The notes below the pieces were generated by a model. The model had not been told where the DNA came from. It did no database searches and worked only from the letters and a program-made list of their open reading frames with translations. Positions 1 through 5,271 of a stretch of 5,271 nucleotides of DNA are shown in pieces. Made by a program: the position numbers and the translations under genes. Position 1 is the stretch's first letter. Every line of letters starts with the position of its first letter. This DNA is from Puniceicoccales bacterium (GTDB taxonomy: Bacteria; Verrucomicrobiota; Verrucomicrobiia; Opitutales; LL51). The stretch is from positions 1 through 5,271 of the forward strand of contig JAITNS010000060.1 of NCBI GenBank assembly GCA_031290315.1, in the 5' to 3' direction.

Positions 1-1201
1 CTAAAACCGGTATTGCCGTCGATACCATGCCTACACCGATACCTCCAATGATGACCGTAGCTGGACCTGTCTGCGCTTGCCCCGCCACGTGACGCGTCGG
101 GTAATACGCCTGGGAAGTGTAATATTCCGATGCCTTACCAATAACTTCCCCCGCAATTAATCCAACTGCCAAAGCTCCCCAAATACCAAAAGCATTCGGA
201 ATATTTAACATATATAAAATTCCCCAGGAAGCAATTAAAATACATAGGCCACTTACTCGGACACCATTTCCTAGGGAGCGCAATAATTTTTGGCTGGAAG
301 CGCCTTCTTCTGTTTTGACGACAAAAATACCGACAATCGATAAAATAGCACCGACTGCTCCAATTAAAACGGGCAACAGAATTGCTTTCATTTGCAATTC
401 GCTGGTACCACGCGCAAATGCAGAAGCCCCTAAAGCTGCCGCCGCTAAAATCGCTCCATAATAAGATTCATAGAGATCTGCACCCATACCGGCCACATCA
501 CCCACATTATCACCCACATTATCGGCAATCGTCGCCGGATTTCTCGGGTCATCCTCCGGAATATCTCTTTCGACCTTCCCCACTAAATCCGCTCCCACAT
601 CCGCCGCTTTTGTAAATATACCGCCACCGACACGCGCAAATAACGCTTGTAAAGAAGCACCGATTGCGAAGGTTAGCATTGTACTGGTAATGACAATCAT
701 ACGATCATTGTGCGGCATCACAGCATCATCGAATATATTCAAAACTAAAAACCAAAAAGAGTAATCGAGTAGCGCTAGACCTACAACTGATAAGCCCATA
801 ACAGCTCCGCTGCGGAATGCGACCCGTAAACCGTGATTGAGTGATTTTGAAGCCGCGAATGCCGCCCGTGAAGAAGCTTCCGTCGCCGTCTTCATCCCAA
901 TAAATCCCGCTAATCCAGAACCTAACCCGGCCGTCCAAAATGCAAACGGAATCCATTTGCTCTGTAAATGAAATTTGTAGGCCAACACCCCTAACAATAT
1001 GGCAATCAGAACGAAAATAAGCGTAACTATTTTATATTGTTGCTTGAGATAAGCCATCGCGCCATCGCGAACATAGTTTGCAATCTCGATCATACGCTTC
1101 GTACCTGCAGGCTCGGCTTTCATCACCCTAAAAAAACGCACAGCTACCCATAATACACATATAGCCGATAACGGTACTAACCAAAAATATCCTGGAATCA
1201 T
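1..1201 (-). CDS. hppA: Ion-translocating membrane pyrophosphatase (HppA), N-terminal 400 residues; 3' end beyond window
   Basis: Integral membrane pump that hydrolyses pyrophosphate to drive Na+ and/or H+ out of the cytoplasm. The frame stays open from ATG at 1201 to the left edge and gives 400 of roughly 700 expected residues. Visible family signatures are VGGGIFTKAADVGADLVGK (D201, D205 and K209 in the pyrophosphate/Mg site), EDDPRNPATIADNVGDNVGD (D227, D231 and D235) and DLYESY with Glu245. Several hydrophobic helices lie between them. Glu245 sits where Thermotoga Na+-pyrophosphatase has its gating Glu and not at the plant H+-pump position. Some K+-independent bacterial H+ pumps also have Glu here, so the pumped ion is not settled. 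The GNTT(A/K) motif that decides K+ dependence lies outside the window. The start aligns with the family N-terminus (MIPGYFWLVP), but no Shine-Dalgarno is visible upstream. It lies downstream of yidC-yebC on the same strand. Confidence 0.95.
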   Translation of the reverse strand, partial: MIPGYFWLVPLSAICVLWVAVRFFRVMKAEPAGTKRMIEIANYVRDGAMAYLKQQYKIVTLIFVLIAILLGVLAYKFHLQSKWIPFAFWTAGLGSGLAGFIGMKTATEASSRAAFAASKSLNHGLRVAFRSGAVMGLSVVGLALLDYSFWFLVLNIFDDAVMPHNDRMIVITSTMLTFAIGASLQALFARVGGGIFTKAADVGADLVGKVERDIPEDDPRNPATIADNVGDNVGDVAGMGADLYESYYGAILAAAALGASAFARGTSELQMKAILLPVLIGAVGAILSIVGIFVVKTEEGASSQKLLRSLGNGVRVSGLCILIASWGILYMLNIPNAFGIWGALAVGLIAGEVIGKASEYYTSQAYYPTRHVAGQAQTGPATVIIGGIGVGMVSTAIPVL

Positions 1202-1356
1202 AAATTTAAAAATCTAATTTGAAATCGGGTCAGCAAGCGTAAATATAAAATTTTCGATTATTCTCCAAATTACGTAAAAGCTCATAAAAATTTAGCTCAA
1301 CTATCCCCGATTTCCAAATTTACTATTGATCTTTTCCAAAATCCCTACTAAAAACT
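1202..1356 (-). other. yebC-hppA intergenic spacer with a possible hppA leader
   Basis: This AT-rich spacer lies between the yebC stop and the hppA start. I see no G+C-rich terminator after yebC, so read-through into hppA is possible. A weak hppA promoter candidate on the minus strand is TATATT (1242-1247) with TTTGGA (1264-1269) 16 nt upstream. The -10 box matches consensus at five of six bases, but the -35 box is poor. No Shine-Dalgarno precedes the hppA ATG. No known riboswitch was recognised. Confidence 0.4.
1216..1320. repeat. Inverted repeat flanking 76 nt, upstream of hppA
   Basis: AATTTGAAATCGGG at 1216-1229 is complementary to CCCGATTTCCAAATT at 1306-1320, with one bulged C at 1315, giving 14 pairs. 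The enclosed 76 nt hold no strong second hairpin, only AT-rich short palindromes. On the minus strand the distal arm ends about 14 nt before the hppA ATG. It could form a long-range stem in the hppA leader or be a pair of protein-binding half-sites. The function is unknown. Confidence 0.45.
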
Positions 1357-2112
1357 TTACTCCTGCTCGACCTTCTTCATCAATTCATCCGAAATATCGT
1401 AATTCGCAAAGACATTCTTCACATCTTCTAAATCCTCTAAACGCTCAACCATGCGCAATACCTTACGCGCCGTATCTTCATCTTCAATGACGATCGTATT
1501 ATTGGGGATATAGGCCAACTCCGAAGAATCTGCTTCAATTCCCGCTTTCTCTAACGCCTGCGCAATCGTATCGTAATCAGCCACCGCACATAATACTTCG
1601 AAATACTCCTCTTCTATTTTGATATCTTCGGCGCCGCTTTCGAGGACGATCTCCATCAATTTATCTTCCGTAATTTTATTGCGATCGATAATGAATTGAC
1701 CTTTTCTTTGGAAATTAAACGCCAGAGCGCCCGATCCCGCTAAATTACCGCCACATTTCGTAAATGTACTCCGTACTTCCGATACGGTACGATTTTTATT
1801 ATCGGTTGTCACTTCGACAATCACCCCTACTCCAGATGGCCCATAGCCTTCATAAATCATTTCCTCGATGATAATACCGGGAATTTCGCCCGTACCTTTT
1901 TGGATCGCTTTTTTGACATTATCGGCAGGCATATTTGCTGCCTTTGCTTTTTGGATTACCGTACGCAAGCGCGGATTAAATTCTGGATCTTTACCGCTAT
2001 CGCGTACCGCTATCGTAATCTCCTTACTTAAAATACTAAACATCTTACCACGTTTAGCATCGACTGCCGCCTTATGCCTTTTCGTCGTTGCCCATTTACT
2101 ATGCCCTGACAT
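1357..2112 (-). CDS. yebC: YebC/TACO1 family protein (YebC/PmpR)
   Basis: This 251-residue protein has the usual family length (about 240-250). It starts with the diagnostic MSGHSKWATTKRHKAAVDAK segment, a basic three-helix N-terminal domain (about 1-75) that precedes two alpha/beta domains. The central block YEGYGPSGVGVIVEV (87-101), followed by TDNKNRTVSEVR (103-114) and GGNLAGSGALAFNFQRKG (121-138), is the conserved core. The family was first described as DNA-binding regulators (PmpR). Later work assigns bacterial and mitochondrial members (TACO1) to translation, relieving ribosome stalls at proline-rich stretches; which role applies here cannot be read from sequence. The start is supported by the conserved N-terminus and an AGGGGGGA ribosome binding site 4 nt upstream. 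The first 14 bp overlap the end of yidC. Confidence 0.97.
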   Translation of the reverse strand: MSGHSKWATTKRHKAAVDAKRGKMFSILSKEITIAVRDSGKDPEFNPRLRTVIQKAKAANMPADNVKKAIQKGTGEIPGIIIEEMIYEGYGPSGVGVIVEVTTDNKNRTVSEVRSTFTKCGGNLAGSGALAFNFQRKGQFIIDRNKITEDKLMEIVLESGAEDIKIEEEYFEVLCAVADYDTIAQALEKAGIEADSSELAYIPNNTIVIEDEDTARKVLRMVERLEDLEDVKNVFANYDISDELMKKVEQE

Positions 2113-3877
2113 TCTTCCCCCCTAATTCTTTCTTTTTCTTTAAATTTATTTCTAAATCCTCAATTAATAATGCGTCATCATTTTTTCTATTAAGAATAAT
2201 TTGTTGTGCGATCGTCAACAAATTTTGTACAGTCCAGTACAAAACGAGTGCCGATGGAAAATTGTAACAAAAAAAGAGACAGATAACGGGCATTAATTTA
2301 AACACCCATTTTTGGGTACCATCGATCGAAGGACTTGGCATAACATTCATTTGCCATACCATGGAAGCGCCCATTACTAGAGGTAGAATATTAATGGGGA
2401 GTGCTCCGATTTTACAAATTGTATCGGGCAGCGACAGATCGGGAATCCAAAGAAAAGATGCAAAACGCATTTCAGCGGTTGTTCGCAACATGAAATAAAG
2501 TCCTAAGAAAATAGGGATTTGAATAAAGACAGGGAGACAACCGGCGGCAGGATTAACGCGATTATCGCGGAATAATTTGAGAGTCTCCGACTGTAATTTT
2601 TGAGGACTATCGCGATATTTTTCTTTTATTTTTTTGAGTGGTGCTTGAAGTTTCGACATCTTACGCGACGAACGTACTTGGGCAGTCGTGAGGGGCCAAA
2701 GGAGTAATTTTACAATTAATGTTAAAATAATAATCGTCATCCCCCAATTCCCAATCACCGTATAGATACCTTTCATTAGGAGCAGTAACAATTTACTGAC
2801 AAATCCAAAAATACCGAATTGCATAACGAGGTCCTGGTCTTTACCTAAGCGGTCGAGTAAAACATAATCCTTAGGACCGACATAAAAATCAGCCTCGATA
2901 ATTTTTGTATTACCTGCGTCGATTCGCCCTACCGGTAATTTAATACTTCCCAGAACACTTTCATTAGTTGTATTAGAGGAGGAATCGAACACTTCTTTTG
3001 GCATTGCGACGAAACCGCACCCTGGGGTCTTAGGGGTAAAGACTCCTGCAAAGAACTGATTTTTAACCGATCCCCAGACAATTTTATCTTCTCCGGAGAT
3101 TTGATTTTTAGCGGTCATTTTCCCAAGGCCGAAGAAACCGCTTTTGGCACGGAAATCATTTACTTTTATAAAGTGCGCTTTGTTCCCGTCGTAATACCCA
3201 AAATTCAAATAATCCCCCATGACATCACTCGGAGTAGCGGGGAAACTCCCCAGATCAACGAATACCGAATCCAGGTCATAATTTTTATTAGTTTGGTTAA
3301 TAAATCGTTGGGAGCTAGCGATTACGTAGGGGATATCGGTGGTCGACAGTCGATACTCGCGCTCAATAATGATGCCATTTTTCATTATTTTACGGAAGGT
3401 TACGCTTTGTGGAGTATGGGCATAGATTTCGTAATTTGCCAGCAATAATTTACTGACGGAACCGAATGCTAATACCAATGCGGGGAGAGGCATATTTTCA
3501 TTAAAAACAAATAATTTTTCTTCGTTACGGATTGCCGGATATTTTTTTAATTCGACGCTTTGAATTCCGGCACCTATGGTACTGAAACGGACGCGAATGG
3601 CATCATTTTCCAAGGTGACGAATTGTTGATTTTCAAATAGGTGATTATTTTCTTTTTCTTTGGATGTTTCTTGAATCTCGGTGCCGATCTCCTCGAAGGA
3701 ATGGGGTATGATATTATCTGCTAGGGGATTTTCATCTGCTGTAGAATTTTTTATTTCACTTATGGAATCTATCTGAGGAATTACTATATTTTGGCGCAGC
3801 TGGGAGTTGTGCTTAAGCATGAGCCCAAACGCAATGCAAATACAAATCACTCCAATAAGAAGACTTTTTTTATCCAT
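2099..3877 (-). CDS. yidC: Membrane protein insertase YidC
   Basis: YidC/Oxa1 insertase of the inner membrane; it inserts and folds membrane proteins alone or with SecYEG. From ATG 3877 it has 592 residues. In order (numbered from 3877): one N-terminal membrane helix (about 4-21), an Asn/Glu-rich linker, a large periplasmic domain (about 80-345) typical of Gram-negative YidC, then the conserved core. The core has GNWGMTIIILTLIVK (376-390), a basic cytoplasmic hairpin with RSSRKMSKLQAP, NPAAGCLPVFIQIPIFLGLYFML (442-464), and NFPSALVLYWTVQNLLTIAQQ (539-559). The tail is basic (LKKKKELGGK), as expected for ribosome contact. Lys390 stands where E. coli has Arg366 in the hydrophilic groove and keeps the positive charge. 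I chose ATG 3877 because MDKK directly before the first helix fits the family. ATG 3907 would add ten residues, and neither has a Shine-Dalgarno. The gene overlaps yebC by 14 bp. Confidence 0.96.
   Translation of the reverse strand: MDKKSLLIGVICICIAFGLMLKHNSQLRQNIVIPQIDSISEIKNSTADENPLADNIIPHSFEEIGTEIQETSKEKENNHLFENQQFVTLENDAIRVRFSTIGAGIQSVELKKYPAIRNEEKLFVFNENMPLPALVLAFGSVSKLLLANYEIYAHTPQSVTFRKIMKNGIIIEREYRLSTTDIPYVIASSQRFINQTNKNYDLDSVFVDLGSFPATPSDVMGDYLNFGYYDGNKAHFIKVNDFRAKSGFFGLGKMTAKNQISGEDKIVWGSVKNQFFAGVFTPKTPGCGFVAMPKEVFDSSSNTTNESVLGSIKLPVGRIDAGNTKIIEADFYVGPKDYVLLDRLGKDQDLVMQFGIFGFVSKLLLLLMKGIYTVIGNWGMTIIILTLIVKLLLWPLTTAQVRSSRKMSKLQAPLKKIKEKYRDSPQKLQSETLKLFRDNRVNPAAGCLPVFIQIPIFLGLYFMLRTTAEMRFASFLWIPDLSLPDTICKIGALPINILPLVMGASMVWQMNVMPSPSIDGTQKWVFKLMPVICLFFCYNFPSALVLYWTVQNLLTIAQQIILNRKNDDALLIEDLEINLKKKKELGGKNVRA
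2116..2123 (-). promoter_or_regulatory. Ribosome binding site of yebC inside yidC
   Basis: The minus-strand AGGGGGGA lies 4 nt before the yebC ATG and is formed by the Leu-Gly-Gly-Lys codons near the yidC C-terminus. Ribosomes finishing yidC would therefore cover the yebC initiation site, which suggests translational coupling. The six-G run is also a potential slippage site. Confidence 0.7.
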
Positions 3878-3961
3878 AAAAAGTATGCACAGACGATTAG
3901 GGATCATTGCCGTATTGCAAGCTATTTGTGGTATATATTTAGATATGTGAGACTCCGTCCT
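3878..3961. other. AT-rich upstream region of yidC
   Basis: This short stretch lies between the yidC start and the inverted-repeat element. It contains TGGTATATATTT at 3929-3940, an extended -10-like box on the plus strand with TTGCCG (3907-3912) 19 nt upstream. Such a promoter would drive transcription rightward through the hairpin array. No convincing minus-strand promoter for yidC was found, although one must exist here or further right. All of this is weak pattern matching. Confidence 0.25.
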
Positions 3962-4000
3962 ATCCCCTGCCAGGGAATGGATCCCCTGGACCTCCTTTAT

Positions 4001-4039
4001 GGCCCTAGATTAGATGCCGTTGGCATCTGATCTAGGGCC
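4001..4039. repeat. Left long hairpin of the composite element
   Basis: An 18-pair stem joins 4001-4018 (GGCCCTAGATTAGATGCC) to 4022-4039 around a GTT loop. Every position is Watson-Crick except T4011/G4029, which is a G-U wobble if the plus strand is transcribed. No T-run follows on either strand, so it is not a classical terminator. It is the inverted homologue of the hairpin at 4103-4139. Confidence 0.85.
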
Positions 4040-4047
4040 GAAGAAAT

Positions 4048-4074
4048 AGTTCAAAGAATATTATTCTTTGAATT
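4048..4074. repeat. AT-rich palindrome in the centre of the element
   Basis: TTCAAAGAA (4050-4058) and TTCTTTGAA (4064-4072) are perfect complements around TATTA. One G-T and one A-T pair extend the stem at the base. It lies between the two long hairpins, about 9 bp left of the element's centre of symmetry. It could be a stem-loop, an operator for a dimeric protein, or the core of a foldback element. The sequence does not decide between these. Confidence 0.65.
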
Positions 4075-4102
4075 TAATAATAATGTAGCCGAGCATTGAG
4101 TT

Positions 4103-4139
4103 CGCCCTGGAACACGCGCAACGCATGTGATCCAGGGCG
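4103..4139. repeat. Right long hairpin of the composite element
   Basis: The stem begins CGCCCTGGA (4103-4111) with TCCAGGGCG (4131-4139). It continues with CACG/TGTG (including one G-T pair) and GC/GC around an AAC loop, with mismatches A4112/A4130 and C4117/A4125. Its reverse complement aligns with 4001-4039, including the GTTG loop region, so the two are diverged inverted copies. Confidence 0.8.
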
Positions 4140-4178
4140 GCCCCAAGGTCCAGGAAACAATGTTTCCTGGCGGGGATT

Positions 4179-4206
4179 AATAAGGGCGAGCAGCCCTTAT
4201 TTCTTT
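4179..4206 (+). terminator. Probable intrinsic terminator upstream of the chaperone promoter
   Basis: AATAAGGGC (4179-4187) pairs with GCCCTTATT (4193-4201) around a GAGCA loop. TCTTT follows, so the 3' side is T-rich in plus-strand sense. It fits a short Rho-independent terminator. Nothing annotated on the plus strand ends here, so it would stop a transcript crossing the hairpin element or insulate the chaperone promoter. Confidence 0.5.
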
Positions 4207-4228
4207 AAAAATATTCTTAAAGTATTTA

Positions 4229-4255
4229 TTGACATTTTATATTTTTTCTTACACT
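4229..4255 (+). promoter_or_regulatory. Putative promoter of the type III chaperone gene
   Basis: A perfect TTGACA (4229-4234) is followed after 15 nt by TACACT (4250-4255; four of six consensus bases). A 17-nt spacing would use CACTAT instead. The spacer is T-rich, and the ATG follows 20 nt after the box, leaving a short leader. The box lies in CTTACACTATTAG, a sequence repeated with one change at 4811-4823. Confidence 0.5.
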
Positions 4256-4275
4256 ATTAGTTAACAGGAGAAGAT

Positions 4276-4770
4276 ATGTCGAGAGATTTGATGGTTCAGG
4301 TAGTGAATGATTTTAGTCAAGAGATTGGGGCGCAATTGGAGGTGGATGATGATGCATACTGCTGTTTAGCGATAGGCGATGAGTGTCAGCTTCACTTAAA
4401 ATTTAACGAACATTTTGATGGAATGATTTTTTACACTGAGATTGGTGAACTACCGAGTATCGGTCAAAAAGAAATCTTACGCCACTATGTCATGCAAAAC
4501 GGGAATAGCGATTCTAATAATCTGACATTTATTTTCGACAGTGAAAGTAAAAATATTGGAATGATGCGTCTACTTCCCAAATCGTTTATGAATTTAGATA
4601 ATTTCAAAAAGATTTTAGAAAAATTCATTGAACGTTATCAAAAAGAGCATGAAGAAATGGGGCGTTTCATGCAAGGCGAGCTTCCAAGAGACGATATACA
4701 GTTTATTGAGAGTGGCGAATCGGAAACAGTAGCGGCGGGAGGAATGGAATCCAATTTTATACATATGTAA
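4276..4770 (+). CDS. Type III secretion chaperone, CesT/SycE-like family
   Basis: This is a small acidic cytoplasmic protein of 164 residues. Class I type III chaperones dimerise, bind the N-terminal region of one or more effectors and deliver them to the secretion ATPase. The layout matches that fold: an N-terminal helix (about 1-18, MVQVVNDFSQEIGAQLEV), a beta region with alternating polar and hydrophobic residues (27-57, CYCC-like start, LHLKFNEHFDGMIFYTEIGELP), helix 2 (61-76), further strands (82-100, NLTFIFDSESKNIGMMRLLP) and a long C-terminal helix (105-128). A tail of about 35 residues extends past the domain and may be flexible. AGGAG at 4266-4270 lies 5 nt before the ATG. No secretion apparatus gene is in the window, so the client is unknown; the gene starting at 5101 is one candidate. 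The family call rests on fold pattern and length because members are very divergent in sequence. Confidence 0.75.
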   Translation: MSRDLMVQVVNDFSQEIGAQLEVDDDAYCCLAIGDECQLHLKFNEHFDGMIFYTEIGELPSIGQKEILRHYVMQNGNSDSNNLTFIFDSESKNIGMMRLLPKSFMNLDNFKKILEKFIERYQKEHEEMGRFMQGELPRDDIQFIESGESETVAAGGMESNFIHM

Positions 4771-5100
4771 TTTAAAATATTTTTTAATACAAATATAAGC
4801 TGTTACATTGCTTATACTATTAGAGGTATTTATTTTTAGTCATTATGTTTATGATGTAATTGATTAGGAAACACAGAGTGAGCCTAAAAAATATCGCTAT
4901 TGAACCACCCCCAATTGGAAAATAATTATCGACAATTTTTCCGGTAGATTACATATGCAAGTGAAATATCGATGGAGACAATTACAATCATCAAAAGAAA
5001 TCGATAGAAATATATTAAGCATTGATATTGTAACATTTCTTTAATGTTTCGCAAAAATAGATTGACATTGAAAATGAAAAATTTAACACAGTGATTACAT
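4771..5100. other. AT-rich spacer without a convincing gene
   Basis: This 330-nt spacer lies between the chaperone stop and the next ATG. It holds an AT-only stem just after the stop (TTAAAA 4772-4777 with TTTTAA 4782-4787), the repeated CTTATACTATTAG (4811-4823), a 6-bp stem GGAAAA/TTTTCC (4917-4922 and 4937-4942), and the 11-mer GATTACATATG at 4947-4957 that recurs at 5093-5103 over the next start codon. A TTGACA at 5062-5067 lacks a good -10 partner. Two very short reading frames (4878-4925 and 4955-5044) are not supported as genes. The region may contain a decayed gene. Confidence 0.4.
4811..4823 (+). promoter_or_regulatory. Second copy of the CTTAYACTATTAG box
   Basis: CTTATACTATTAG differs at one base from CTTACACTATTAG at 4248-4260 upstream of the chaperone. 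It contains TATACT (4813-4818), five of six bases of a -10 consensus, but no recognisable -35 box lies 15-17 nt upstream. It could be a -10 element for the downstream gene, leaving a leader of about 275 nt, or a regulator site shared by both units. Confidence 0.3.
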
Positions 5101-5271
5101 ATGAATATTATAAAATATATATTTGCCTTATTGTTATTGACCATGCCCTTCGATTATTACATCCATGGAGCTGTAAATACTGGCTTTAGGAATGATTTTC
5201 ATTTCAGAAAAATGCATCATGGATCTGGCAGGTGGCATCATAGGCCTGGAGATAGACGGCCTGAGCCTTTG
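5101..5271 (+). CDS. Unrecognised protein with a signal-peptide-like N-terminus, 3' end beyond window
   Basis: The frame is open from ATG 5101 to the right edge, giving 57 residues. An in-frame TGA at 5092 makes this ATG the first available. The N-terminus MNIIKYIFALLLLTM has a lysine and a hydrophobic core like a Sec signal peptide or membrane anchor. It is followed by FDYYIHGAVNTG and then a His/Arg/Pro-rich stretch (FHFRKMHHGSGRWHHRPGDR). I recognise no family. No Shine-Dalgarno precedes the ATG, and a 72-residue open frame lies on the opposite strand, so the gene is plausible but not certain. If exported by Sec it would not be a typical type III effector, although its position after a chaperone leaves that open. 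Confidence 0.5.
   Translation, partial: MNIIKYIFALLLLTMPFDYYIHGAVNTGFRNDFHFRKMHHGSGRWHHRPGDRRPEPL

Larger units (their letters stand above)
3962..4177. repeat. Composite inverted-repeat element made of nested hairpins
   Basis: This is an imperfect inverted repeat of about 216 bp between the divergent yidC and chaperone genes. Read inward from each end, both arms carry the same order of parts. First is ATCCCC(T)GCCAGG (3962-3974; complement at 4166-4177). That box begins a short palindrome closing on CCTGG (3970-3989 left, 4150-4170 right). Next is CCTGGACCT (3985-3993; complement at 4146-4154), and then a long hairpin (4001-4039 left, 4103-4139 right). The paired parts share a centre near 4070, and the hairpins start 31 nt inside the outer CCAGG on both sides. 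No ORF lies inside. It resembles a foldback/MITE or a paired REP (BIME) element. A TA dinucleotide flanks both sides (3961-3962 and 4178-4179), which is too short to prove a target duplication. A structured RNA is the alternative. Confidence 0.7.

Noticed and set aside
382..615. 77-codon plus-strand open frame rich in His and Pro
   Set aside because: It lies antisense to the conserved hppA core; the His/Pro runs are the complement of the repeated DNVGDNVGD codons.
726..956. 76-codon minus-strand open frame
   Set aside because: It overlaps hppA on the same strand in another frame, and hppA matches its family throughout.
1868..2125. 85-codon plus-strand frame that looks hydrophobic
   Set aside because: It is antisense to yebC; the hydrophobicity is a by-product of reading the complement of charged codons.
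3101..3448. 115-codon plus-strand open frame
   Set aside because: It is antisense to the YidC periplasmic domain, with no ribosome site or recognisable protein features.
3992..3999. Minus-strand AAAGGAGG resembling a strong Shine-Dalgarno
   Set aside because: No ATG, GTG or TTG follows at a usable distance; it is linker sequence within the inverted-repeat element.
3791..4030. 79-codon plus-strand frame entering the hairpin element
   Set aside because: It is antisense to the yidC start and ends in the palindromes; composition does not resemble a protein.
3962..4206. CRISPR array, attC array or a known RNA gene (tRNA, tmRNA, 6S, RNase P, SRP RNA)
   Set aside because: Units are not regularly spaced direct repeats, and I could not find conserved core motifs of these RNAs.
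4926..5144. 72-codon minus-strand frame rich in Ile and Phe, membrane-like
   Set aside because: It is AT-rich by composition, overlaps the forward frame at 5101, and has only a misplaced AAGGG 1 nt before its ATG.

Overview
The window looks like part of a Gram-negative bacterial chromosome with moderate G+C genes and AT-rich spacers. A YidC with a large periplasmic domain implies an outer-membrane-bearing cell. A membrane pyrophosphatase and a CesT-like type III secretion chaperone point to a host-associated lineage. The MDKK-type YidC N-terminus and the gene mix make me favour the PVC superphylum (Verrucomicrobiota or Chlamydiota relatives). That placement is an inference from remembered families, not a database result.

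Layout. Positions 1-3877 hold three genes on the minus strand, transcribed right to left: yidC (membrane protein insertase), yebC (YebC/TACO1 family, overlapping yidC by 14 bp) and, after a 155-nt spacer, hppA (ion-pumping membrane pyrophosphatase, running off the left edge). YidC inserts membrane proteins, YebC-family proteins act on translation or transcription, and HppA is a multi-spanning ion pump, so this is a core block. The yidC stop lies inside yebC, and the yebC ribosome binding site is encoded by the last yidC codons, which suggests translational coupling.

Positions 3878-4275 separate this block from divergent plus-strand genes. This spacer contains the most unusual object in the window: a run of hairpins that together form an imperfect inverted repeat of about 216 bp (3962-4177). 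Each arm carries a short CCAGG/CCTGG hairpin, a CCTGGACCT box and a 37-39 nt hairpin. The two long hairpins are diverged inverted copies that keep pairing through compensatory changes. An AT-rich perfect palindrome lies between them. A terminator-like hairpin (4179-4206) follows, then a promoter-like TTGACA box and the chaperone gene.

The plus-strand part (4276-5271) holds a 164-aa CesT/SycE-like type III secretion chaperone. An AT-rich 330-nt spacer without a convincing gene follows. The window ends in the start of an unrecognised protein with a signal-peptide-like N-terminus and a His/Arg/Pro-rich stretch. A near-identical 13-mer (CTTAYACTATTAG) occurs just upstream of the chaperone and again just after it.
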